Shown in pieces: positions 54,934 to 64,000 of a stretch of DNA of 64,000 nucleotides. Within the stretch, counting starts at the first letter, position 1; the number at the start of each line of letters is the position of its first letter. The stretch comes from Bacteroidetes bacterium MED-G20 (GTDB lineage Bacteria; Bacteroidota; Bacteroidia; Flavobacteriales_D; Parvicellaceae). The stretch is taken from positions 1 through 64,000 of the forward strand of contig CAJJCR010000009.1 in NCBI GenBank assembly GCA_905182745.1, read 5' to 3'. Below the pieces are notes generated by a model. The model ran no database searches. It was not told where the DNA came from and worked only from the letters and a program-made list of their open reading frames with translations. Position numbers and translations under genes: made by a program.

Positions 54934-56049
54934 TAAAAAAGAGAATTTAGATTTAAATTTCAAAAATTTAGATTCATAAAACCTAAAGCTCAATTGGGAT
55001 ATTCAAGCGTTGAAACAAAGATTATAATGGGTATAAGACCAAGCTATTTAACAAAGATTCACTTAAGAATCCACTCATTTGTAATACTATAGTTATCATG
55101 ATTCCGTGGTAGCAATATAAGCCATAAGATATCTTGCCAAAAAAATTAAAGTACTTAATTCTAGAAACCTTAACTATAGGATTTATCACAATAGGTTTGT
55201 TCTAAGAATAATAAATGAAAAGAAAATGGAGAATAGTACTCTTTGAGTAACAATAAAAAAATCATTTTCTATAAGATAAGGCATCAAAATAAAAAAAGTA
55301 AAAATAATTAAGTAAACAAATAAAATTGTTGTTTCTTGTAGACTCTGAAGTTTATTAAAAAATGTTGGTATTTAAATGCTGAAATTGCTGTTAAAGCACC
55401 AATGCCAAAATTACCAAATGCACTTACTGTATGAAAATTTAATGAGAGGGAATCATTAATAAAATAAACTCTGAAAAAAAGGGATATAAGTATTATTAAA
55501 AAAGATATTGCTAAAAAGATATTTATTAAACCATTTTATGATTATTGCCCAAAAAACATAAAATTGTTCTTCCACAGAAATAGACCACATAAAGACCATA
55601 AAAAATAAAAAATTGTGGCCATTTTCAATGATATCATAATTTAAAATAAATAAAATAAAGTTCCATAATGAAGGTAATTTTTCTGATTCTAGAAAATAGT
55701 AGGATTTAAAATATTCTATCAAAAATCCAAGGAAAACAATTAAAAAATATAGTGGCCAAATTCTTAATGACCTTCTGATTAAGAAATTCTTAAATTGAAA
55801 GGCGTTGGTGAATTTAATTTCTTCCAAAGCTTTCCAGGTAATTAGAAAACTTGAGAGAACAAAAAAAGAGTCTATTGAAATAAATCCTAAAATTTTGCCA
55901 TAATTAAATAAAGTAGCATATAATTTAGAACTAATTATCTCAGGGCTATCGCTAAAAAAAACATGTCCAAAAAAAATTCCAATGAACCCAATAAATCTTA
56001 ATGAATTTAATTCCTTGAAATATTTTGTCTTATAACTATCTTTACTCAA
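54922..56049 (-). CDS. Acyltransferase family 3 (OafA/YrhL-like), multiple frameshifts in the C-terminal half
   Basis: YFKELNSLRFIGFIGIFFGHVFFSDSPEI, FFVLSSFLITWKALEEIKF, FLIRRSLRIWPLYFLIVFLGF, FMWSISVEEQFYVFWAII; shifted frames contain FGKISYGLYCYHGIMITIVLQMSGF and end YESKFLKFKSKFSFLSSN*. Confidence 0.75.
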
Positions 56050-56112
56050 TCTTCTCTATTAAAATATGTAAATAAGGGTTGAAATTAACATTACTAATAT
56101 ATACTAAATATT

Positions 56113-56880
56113 GTGTACATAGACACCCACACCCATATCTATCTTAAAGACTTCGATGAAGACCGAAAAGGAATTATTTCAGAATGTATAAATAGTGGAG
56201 TTAAGAAACTTTTTTTGCCAAATATTGACAAAAATTCAATAGCAGATGTAATAAAAACATGTGAATTATATAAAGATATTTGTTACCCAATGGTTGGATT
56301 ACATCCGTGTTATATTAAAGATTCATATGAACAAGATTTGGATTATTTAAAATCCATAATTAAATCTATAAATCCCATAGCTATAGGTGAAATTGGAATT
56401 GATTTATATTGGGATAAATCAAATTTAGAAATTCAAAGAGAAGCTTTTATTACCCAAATAAATTGGGCCAAAGAATTTAAGCTTCCTATAGTTATTCACG
56501 CTAGAGACTCTTACAATGAAATATTTGAAATTTTGGACCGATTAAATGAAGCAACTTAAAAGGTGTTTTTCATTGTTTTTCCAGTTCTTTAAAAGACGCA
56601 AATCGAATATTAAAATATGGAGGATTCAAATTAGGAATCGGAGGAGTAGTTACTTTTAAAAATAGTGGTCTTGACAAAGTGGTTAAGAATATTGATATTA
56701 AAAATATTGTTTTGGAAACAGATTCTCCGTATTTAACCCCTACTCCATTTCGAGGGAAAAAGAAATAAAAGTAGTTACATTCCTATTATTGCAAATAAAC
56801 TTTCGGATATTTACAAAATTAGCAGCGAAGAAATTGGAAAAATCACGACAAAAAATGCAAGCGAAGTTTTCAATATTTAA
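56113..56880 (+). CDS. TatD family metal-dependent hydrolase, frameshifts near 56560 and 56760
   Basis: YIDTHTHIYLKDFDEDRKGIISECINSGVKKLFLPNID, PMVGLHPCYIKDSYEQDLDYLKSII, AIGEIGIDLYWDKSNLEIQREAFITQI; then KGVFHCFSSSLKDANRILKYGGFKLGIGGVVTFKNS, IVLETDSPYLTPTPFRGK and TTKNASEVFNI*. Confidence 0.93.
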
Positions 56881-58066
56881 AATAACTTTTCTATTGGTTT
56901 TTTGTCCCTTTTGGGCATTTTCAAATAGTTTAAATCTATCTGAAAATATTGACTATACAGAAATTAGTGTCCTTACATGTGACCCAGGATCTGAAATATA
57001 TTCTCTTTTTGGCCATAGTGCTTTAAGAATAAAAAATCCTGAAAACGGCCACGACTTAGTAGTGAACTGGGGATTATTTGAATTCTCTGAAAGTCAGTTT
57101 CAATTTGGTTATGATTTTGCAAAAGGCAGATTGAAATATTATATGGGCATACAATCAATGTCTAATTTCATGGTAGAGTATCGCCGATCTAAAAGAGGAG
57201 TTAGAGAGCAAATCTTAAACTTAAATAATCAAGAAAAACTATCAAATAATCCACCTTCTTGATGAGAACTACAAGCCTGAAACAGAAAATATAGATATGA
57301 GTTTTTTTATGACAACTGCTCTTCAAGATTAAGAGATGTTGTAAAAAAAGTATTTAAAGAAAATGTAAATTTTTACCAATCTCCAAAATCTAATAAATTC
57401 ACTTTTAGAGAAACTATTCACCAATATTTAGAATCTTTTCCTTGGCTAGAGTTGGGAATTGATCTTGTATTAGGACAAAAAATAGATGTATTGGTAAATA
57501 ATGAAAACCTTATGTTTCTTCCCCTTAACGTAGAACAAATATTTGACCAAAGTTTTGTTCATAGCAAAGAAGGTGAAAAAAACCTGATTAAATCAAAAAA
57601 TACTCTTCTTGAGTCTTTTAATAATAATACTAAATCTAGCAATATTGGAGTTTTTAGTTGGATAATGCTTGCTATAACTCTTATGTTAATTGTCTTTAAT
57701 TTTGATAAAGCAATTGGAGTTTGGAGCTCATTAAATTTATTTATAATCGGATTATTAGGGATGTTTTTAGTTTTCATGTGGATAGGAACTGACCACAATG
57801 CAACCAAAATGAATTTTAATTTACTTTGGGGATCTCCTTTTCACTTTATATTAATTTACTGCTTAATAAAAGGGAGTTGGATAATTACATATTGGTATTT
57901 AATATTGTCGTTGATTTTAATTTTTACAACTATTTTATTTTGGTTTACATTAACACAAGAATTTAACTCTTTTGTAAAGCCTATTATACTACAACTAGTA
58001 ATTATTTATTACTATTATTTTAAAAAGTGTAGTTTTCAAATTAATCTTGGTAAAACAAATGGTTGA
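56855..58066 (+). CDS. DUF4105 (Lnb N-terminal periplasmic domain) family protein, frameshifts between 57240 and 57450
   Basis: VLTCDPGSEIYSLFGHSALRIKNPENGHDLVVNWGLFEF...FQFGYDFAKGRLKYYMGIQSMSNFMVEYRRSKRGVREQILNL; continuing ORF 57452..58066 has GIDLVLGQKIDVLVNNENLMFLPLNVEQIF and C-terminal TM segments (FVFMWIGTDHNATKMNFNLLWGSPFHFIL). Confidence 0.85.
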
Positions 58067-58107
58067 TTTTAACCATTATGTTTAAATTAGTATTCAAATA
58101 ATTTAGA

Positions 58108-59511
58108 ATGGAAAAATACGATGTTGTTGTTATAGGTTCAGGACCTGGAGGATATGTGTCAGCTATTAGATGTGCTCAACTAGGATTAAGAACTGCTCTT
58201 GTAGAAAAATACAATACTCTTGGAGGAACTTGTTTAAATGTTGGTTGCATACCCTCGAAAGCCCTTTTAGATTCCAGTGAGCATTTTAAGACTGCACTTC
58301 ACGATTTTGATAAGCATGGAATAGATATTAATACTCCGAAAGTAAACCTTCCAAAAATGATGCTGAGAAAAGAGGAAGTAATTAGTCAAACTTGCGATGG
58401 TGTTCAATATTTAATGGATAAAAACAAAATTAAAGTTTACCATGGAATGGGTTCGTTTATGTAGATAAAAATACAGTGTCAATAATGGGAGAAAAAAACG
58501 AAAAAATATTTGGGAAAAATATTATCATTGCTACTGGTTCAAAACCAAACTTTTTCCCAGGAATGGAGCCTGATAAAAAAAGAATAATTACCTCTACAGA
58601 AGCTCTTTCTTTAAAAGAAGTTCCCAAACATCTTATTGTAATTGGAGGAGGAGTTATAGGACTTGAACTAGGTTCTGTTTACGGAAGATTAGGTTCTCAA
58701 GTAACAATTGTTGAGTTTCAAGATGGGTTACTACCAACAATGGATAAAACCCTTGGTAAGGAACTCATGAAAATTTTAAAGAAAGAAGGATTTAAGTTTT
58801 TATTTAACCATGCTGTTCAAAAAGTAAATCCCACCAAAGATGGAGTACAATTAGATGTGAAAAATAAAAAAGGTGAAATTATTTCTGTTGAGGGTGATTA
58901 TTGTCTAGTAGCTGTTGGAAGAAAAGCGTATACCGACAAGTTAGGACTAGATAAAATTGGTAGTAGAAACTGATAAAGCTGGAAGAGTAATGTAACCAAC
59001 GACCATTTACAAACCTCGGTAGAAAATGTTTATGCCATTGGCGATGTAGTTAAAGGGACCGATGCTTGCCCACAAAGCAGAGGAAGAAGGTGTTTTTGTT
59101 GCCGAACTCATTGCCAACCAAAAACCTCATATTGATTACAATTTAGTTCCCGGTGTAGTTTACACTTGGCCAGAAGTAGCTGCCGTAGGAAAAACGGAAC
59201 AAGAATTAAAAGAGTCTAACGTAGCTTTTAAAGTTGGGCAATTTCCGATTCGAGCGCTTGGTAGGGCCCGAGCCTCCATGGATATTCAGGGTTTGATAAA
59301 AATAATTTCTGATGCCTCTACTGATGAGGTTCTAGGTGTTCACATGATTGCTCCGAGAGCTGCTGACTTAATAATGGAAGCTGTTGTAGCAATGGAATAT
59401 CGAGCAAGCGCTGAAGATATTGCTAGAATTTGTCATCCTCATCCTACATATAGCGAAGCAGTAAAAGAAGCTGCATTAGCAGCAACAGAAAGTAGACCAT
59501 TACACATCTAA
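58108..59511 (+). CDS. lpdA: Dihydrolipoyl dehydrogenase, frameshifts near 58460 and 58970..59060
   Basis: YDVVVIGSGPGGYVSAIRCAQLGLRTALVEKYNTLGGTCLNVGCIPSKALLDSSEHF; HLIVIGGGVIGLELGSVYGRLGSQVTIVEF; VPGVVYTWPEVAAVGKTEQELKE; CHPHPTYSEAVKEAALAA. Confidence 0.96.
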
Positions 59512-59512
59512 T

Positions 59513-60540
59513 ATGACAAAAAATAAAATTGGAGTCTTAATTCTTAACTTAGGAACTCCTAACAGTCCTTCAGTCAAAGATGTAAGAGTTTATCTGAGAG
59601 AGTTTCTAAATGACCCAAGAGTAATTGATATTGGAAGAATTGCTCAATTGTTATTAGTGAACTTAATTATAGTTCCCTTTAGAGCTCCAAAATCCGCCAA
59701 AGAATACAAAAAGTTATTTAAAATTGGTGGTGGTAAATCACCATTATTAACCTATGGAAAAAATCTTACTAGTAAATTAAAAAAACTTGCTTCTAAAGAT
59801 TTTGATGTTGAACTTGCAATGAGATATGGTTCTCCTAGCATGGAAGATGTGTTGGGAAAAATGAGAACCGAAAATTATGACAAAATTTATATTTTCCCTT
59901 TATATCCTCAATATGCATCTGCATCTTCGGGGTCTACCATAGAAAAAGCATTTAAAATCATTAATAAATGGTGGGTAATACCTGAAGTTTCTGTAATTGG
60001 TCAATTTTACGACAATCCCAACTATATAAAATGTATTGTAAATCGAGCAAAAGAATTCAACATTCCAAAATACGATCACGTAATGTTTTCCTATCATGGC
60101 ATCCCAGAGAGACATGTTGATAAAGTGTATTTAGACGGTAAACCTTGTGCAGATCATTCTTGTGAAGATGAAATAAACTCTTTAAATGCAAATTGCTACA
60201 AAGCAACCTGTTATGCAACAACAAGATTACTTGTAAAAGCACTTAAATTAAAAAAAGGTTTTTATTCTACATGTTTTCAGTCTAGATTAGGACGAGACCC
60301 ATGGCTCCAGCCATACACAGACCATACAGTTGAAAAACTTGGAAAAGAAGGTAAAAAAAGAGTTTTGGTCTTTTCTCCAGCATTTGTGGCAGACTGTTTA
60401 GAAACTACCATAGAAATTGGTGAAGAATATCTAGAGCTTTTTCAAGAACATGGAGGGAAGAAATCCAACTGGTTCCGTCTCTTAATGACAACGATGATTG
60501 GGCAGAAGGCCTTCATAAAATTATTAAGGATAAATTATAG
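59513..60540 (+). CDS. hemH: Ferrochelatase, frameshift near 60470
   Basis: GVLILNLGTPNSPSVKDVRVYLREFLNDPRVIDI, FPLYPQYASASSGSTIEKAF, VMFSYHGIPERHVDK, CYATTRLLVKALKLKKGFYSTCFQSRLGRDPWLQPYTD, FSPAFVADCLETTIEIGEEYLELFQEHGG; shifted tail VPSLNDNDDWAEGLHKIIKDKL*. Confidence 0.96.
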
Positions 60541-60657
60541 TGAATTTATCTTTTATTAAAATTTAACTTTTGGAGGTTTTTTTCAATAATACACTTTATA
60601 AGGGAACCAAAACATCCTGGAGCTACAACTGTTGAAAATCCAAAATTATTTGATGAA

Positions 60658-61674
60658 TTGGATGCGTTTATTAGCAATAATAAAAATGACTATATAATCT
60701 GCTTTTACTCCTACGATTTAAAGAACAATATTGAAGACTTGTCTTCTAACAATAAGGATAATATGAAATTTCCAGATATTCATTGTTTTGTTCCAGATGA
60801 GATCCACAGCAATTATTCAATCGAAAAAGAAAAAAAATTTAATCAAGAAATAGAATTCCAATCTGATATTTCAAAAGAAGAATACCAAAGGAATGTTTTA
60901 AAAATTAAAGAGCATATACAGAAAGGAGATTTTTACGAAGCCAACTATTGTTATCAATGGATTTCAAAAGTTGAGCATCTAAATTCCAAATTAATTTTTG
61001 AAAATTTAATGGATTTAACCAATCCTCCTTATGGGTTTTATGCAAATTTAGAAAAACATCATATTATTTCAGCTAGTCCAGAGCTATTCATTAAGAAAAG
61101 AGGTAATAAGCTGTATTCAAGCCCTATTAAGGGGACTCAAAAAAGAGATTTAGACCCAATAAAAGACCAGCTTTTAAAAAAACAATTAAAAGACAGCTTA
61201 AAAGATCAGGCAGAGAATAATATGATTGTTGATCTAGTAAGAAACGATTTAAGTAAAATAGCTCTCAAAAGTACAGTTAAAATGGAAGAGTTAAGAGAGG
61301 TCTACACTTTTAAAAATATCCATCAAATGATATCCACTATTTCTTGCGATATTTCTGAAAACGAAAAGATTTCTAGTATTATTAAAGCTACTTTTCCAAT
61401 GGGGTCAATGACCGGAGCACCAAAGATTAAAGTAATGCAAATAATGGAAGATTATGAAATTTCAAAAAGAGGATTGTACTCTGGTTCTTTTGGAATTATT
61501 TACCCAAACGGAGATTTTGACTTTAACGTGATAATTCGAACACTTATTTACAACAAAGCAAATCATTTATTATCTTTTCATGTAGGTGGGGCAATAACGA
61601 TTAATAGTGACCCCAAATTAGAATACGAGGAAACCTTAATAAAAGCAGAGGCACTATTTAGAGCATGTCAATAA
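60658..61674 (+). CDS. pabB: Aminodeoxychorismate/anthranilate synthase component I family protein; 5' end uncertain
   Basis: SPIKGTQKRDLDPIKDQ, ENNMIVDLVRNDLSKIA, FPMGSMTGAPKIKVMQIMEDYEISKRGLYSGSFGIIYPNGDFDFNVIIRTL; frame stays open upstream of 60658 (IIHFIREPKHPGATTVENPKLFDE). Confidence 0.88.
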   Translation: MDAFISNNKNDYIICFYSYDLKNNIEDLSSNNKDNMKFPDIHCFVPDEIHSNYSIEKEKKFNQEIEFQSDISKEEYQRNVLKIKEHIQKGDFYEANYCYQWISKVEHLNSKLIFENLMDLTNPPYGFYANLEKHHIISASPELFIKKRGNKLYSSPIKGTQKRDLDPIKDQLLKKQLKDSLKDQAENNMIVDLVRNDLSKIALKSTVKMEELREVYTFKNIHQMISTISCDISENEKISSIIKATFPMGSMTGAPKIKVMQIMEDYEISKRGLYSGSFGIIYPNGDFDFNVIIRTLIYNKANHLLSFHVGGAITINSDPKLEYEETLIKAEALFRACQ

Positions 61675-62975
61675 CTAATAATATTAATAAAGAGTTTTTA
61701 GCTTTTTTCAAGCAACATAAAATAAAAATAAATAGCAAGTTTTTAATTGGTGTTTCTGGTGGGAGTGATTCAATGGCATTGTTAGATATTGGCTTAAAAG
61801 CTGGCTTAAATATTTCAGTAGCTCATGTGAATTACCAATTGAGAAATGAAGAAAGTGAAAGAGAAAGTTTCATCGTCAAAAAATATTGTTTAGAAAATAA
61901 GTTGAATTTCTTCTATAAGGAAGCAGAAATTGATCTACTTAAAAATCTTCAAAACGAAGCTAGAGAAATTAGATACCAATTTTTCAATGATTTAGTAGAA
62001 GAAAATAAATTAGATTATATTCTAACTGCTCACCACCAAAATGACAATCACGAAACTTTTCTTCTCAACGCTTTAAAAGGCAATGGCATTGGTAGTTTAA
62101 AAGGGATTCCAGAGAAAAATGGAATAATCTTAAGACCATTATTACAATTCACTAAGATTCAACTTTTAATGCATGTTCAAGAAAATAAAATTAAGTATGG
62201 AACAGATAGTAGTAATTTATCTTCTAAGTACGATAGAAACTTTATCAGAAATGAAGTGCTTCAAAGTCTTAGTAACAAATTTCCAAAATATGAACAAGGG
62301 TTGACAAATTCTATAAATTTCTTAAGAGAAGATTATTCATTACTAAATAAATTAGTAGATGAAATTATTCAACCACTTTTAGTGGAAAGTAAAGACCATG
62401 CTCTAATTAATTTGAAGAGCCATGTTCCAAAACAAGCTTGGTACCACTTCTTTAAAAAATTCGGATTCAATTATTCACAAATTAATAATTGGTTGGAAAG
62501 TAATTCTCAAACTGGAAAGTTCATAGAAAGTTCTACACATCGTATTTCTAAAGACAGAGATTATTGGACTCTATCCATAAAAACAACTTATAAAAGAAAT
62601 GACAAAATATTTTATATTAATAAAAATGAAGCAATTGAAGAACCTTTCAAACTAACCAGCCATCTTTGCGAAACTCTTTCATTAGAAAAATCCAATAATA
62701 CTGTGGAGTTTTTCAATTTTTCTAAGTTAAATTTTCCTTTAAAATTACGAAAATGGAAAAGTGGAGACAAAATTCGCCCTCTTGGAATGAAGGGAAATAA
62801 AAAAGTAAGCGACATTTTGATAGATCATAAGGTCTCTATTTTAGAAAAAGAAAATATTTATGTACTAGAATCTAATAATGATATTGTATGGGTTATTGGG
62901 ATTTTAATAAATGAATTATATAAGGTTGACAATAATTGTAGTTTCTTTTACAAGATTGTTTGTCAAGAAAAATAA
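61665..62975 (+). CDS. tilS: tRNA(Ile)-lysidine synthase
   Basis: FLIGVSGGSDSMALLDIGLKAGLNISVAHVNYQLRNEESERE, YILTAHHQNDNHETFLLNALKGNGIGSLKGIPEKNGIILRPLL, KWKSGDKIRPLGMKGNKKVSDILIDHKV. Confidence 0.95.
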   Translation: MSITNNINKEFLAFFKQHKIKINSKFLIGVSGGSDSMALLDIGLKAGLNISVAHVNYQLRNEESERESFIVKKYCLENKLNFFYKEAEIDLLKNLQNEAREIRYQFFNDLVEENKLDYILTAHHQNDNHETFLLNALKGNGIGSLKGIPEKNGIILRPLLQFTKIQLLMHVQENKIKYGTDSSNLSSKYDRNFIRNEVLQSLSNKFPKYEQGLTNSINFLREDYSLLNKLVDEIIQPLLVESKDHALINLKSHVPKQAWYHFFKKFGFNYSQINNWLESNSQTGKFIESSTHRISKDRDYWTLSIKTTYKRNDKIFYINKNEAIEEPFKLTSHLCETLSLEKSNNTVEFFNFSKLNFPLKLRKWKSGDKIRPLGMKGNKKVSDILIDHKVSILEKENIYVLESNNDIVWVIGILINELYKVDNNCSFFYKIVCQEK

Positions 62976-63042
62976 TATTTACAGTAATGAGTACAACCTT
63001 TTATTATTGCTAACGTATGAAAGAAAAATATATAATTCGACT

Positions 63043-63062
63043 ATTTCTTGATTACAAGAAAT
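63043..63062. repeat. Short perfect inverted repeat in the tilS-dsbD gap
   Basis: atttcttg-atta-caagaaat, 8-bp arms, 4-nt loop, no following T-run. Confidence 0.6.
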
Positions 63063-63090
63063 ATCGTTGTAAATTTGCCAAATATTTTAA

Positions 63091-64000
63091 ATGAATTTTA
63101 AAAAATTACACTTCTTATTTTTTTATTGTTTTGCCCTTATAATTAGCGGTAATTTACTTTCACAGGAAATGGAATTTCCTGAAGATAAAGTTAAATACAC
63201 AATAAATGTTTTTCAAGAAGAATGTCTAGTAACTATTATAGCTGATATAGATATTGAACAAGGATGGCACATTAATGGGGCAAATCTACCATTGGAGAGC
63301 TTCTCAATTCCAACTGATTTATATTTAGACACCTCTTCAATGTTTCTAAGTGAAGACACTATTTACGAACCTGCTTTTGATCACGTATACGATGATATAG
63401 CAAAAGAAGATCTTTACCTACATGAAGGGAAAATTACTATCTCCAGAAAAGTATTTATTAAATCCGAAAAAGATTTTATAATTAAAGGATTTTTTACTTT
63501 TCAAACTTGTGACGAAAGCCACTGTTTGCCACCTTACGACGGTCCATTTGAAGTCAAAGTCAAGGGTTGTGATGTAGAATCATTAAATGAAATAGATTTT
63601 AATTCTCCTAAATTTGTAGAGCAGCAAAAAGAAACTATTTCAAGTGACATAGAAAAAAAAGAGAAAGAAGTAGACAAAAAAATAAAAGTTGAACAAGAAA
63701 CTACTGAATTCGAAGAAAGTTCAAATAGCGAGGACAAATCAAATACAAAATCTATCTTTTTAATCTTTATAATTTCTTTCTTAAGTGGTTTTGCAGCTCT
63801 TATTACCCCATGTGTTTTCCCAATGATTCCTATGACTGTTAGCTTTTTTACCAAGCAATCTCAAGACAAAGCATCTGGAATTAGAAATGCAATTCTATAT
63901 GGCCTAAGCATTATTATCATATATGTTTTGCTGGGGACTATAATAACAGCTTTATTTGGGGCAAGTTTTCTAAATTCCCTCTCCACAAATATTTACTTTA
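63091..64000 (+). CDS. Thiol:disulfide interchange protein DsbD-like (truncated by window end; not in ORF track)
   Basis: Continuous frame from ATG 63091 with no stop to 64000: MNFKKLHFLFFYCFALIISGNLLSQEMEFPEDKVKYTINVFQ...FTFQTCDESHCLPPYDGPFEVKVKG...FAALITPCVFPMIPMTVSFFTKQSQDKASGIRNAILYGLSIIIIYVLLGTIITALFGASFLNSLS. Confidence 0.92.
   Translation, partial: MNFKKLHFLFFYCFALIISGNLLSQEMEFPEDKVKYTINVFQEECLVTIIADIDIEQGWHINGANLPLESFSIPTDLYLDTSSMFLSEDTIYEPAFDHVYDDIAKEDLYLHEGKITISRKVFIKSEKDFIIKGFFTFQTCDESHCLPPYDGPFEVKVKGCDVESLNEIDFNSPKFVEQQKETISSDIEKKEKEVDKKIKVEQETTEFEESSNSEDKSNTKSIFLIFIISFLSGFAALITPCVFPMIPMTVSFFTKQSQDKASGIRNAILYGLSIIIIYVLLGTIITALFGASFLNSLSTNIYF

Noticed and set aside
1-64000. CRISPR arrays, prophage, IS elements, toxin-antitoxin, restriction/defence or secondary-metabolite clusters
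   Set aside because: No spaced direct repeats, integrases, transposases, phage structural proteins or defence motifs were recognised in any ORF or gap.
1-64000. Frameshifted genes as programmed recoding or a novel genetic code
   Set aside because: Shifts occur at varied sites without a shared slippery heptamer, are in both directions, and coexist with long intact genes; sequencing indels are simpler.
1-64000. tRNA or rRNA genes
   Set aside because: None seen by eye in the gaps; a covariance search (tRNAscan-SE, Infernal) was not possible, so short RNAs cannot be excluded.

Overview
This is a 64 kb, AT-rich chromosomal window. I infer a (probably marine) Bacteroidota/Flavobacteriales origin from the type IX secretion (T9SS) C-terminal sorting domains, a PorV/PorU-like pair, a purH-mreBCD-mrdA-rodA cluster, TAnnTTTG-like promoter motifs and the low GC. 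It is gene-dense and mostly housekeeping: MgtE, SecA, GcvP, the rod-shape operon, PurH/PurS, HemL/HemG/HemH, LpdA, TilS, Kmo/KynU, ComM, PssA, ExbB/ExbD and an MlaEF-type ABC transporter. T9SS cargo/accessory genes and a few uncharacterised genes are interspersed. About 23 of roughly 50 genes, including essential ones, are split by apparent single-base frameshifts that rejoin into canonical proteins. I therefore read most of the split ORFs as sequencing or assembly indels, not biology. I found no CRISPR array, prophage, transposase, restriction or toxin-antitoxin module, and no clear candidate for a wholly new system. The best leads are a PorV-like/C25-peptidase (PorU2-like) pair, a tandem array of T9SS cargo paralogs with a very conserved pre-sorting-domain block, a small single-TM ORF between kynU and kmo, an unannotated mini-lipoprotein, an ExbB/TM-ORF/ExbD/ExbD locus with unusual periplasmic extensions, a DUF4254-GT9 pairing, and a degenerate small ORF. 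All calls were made by eye, without database searches.
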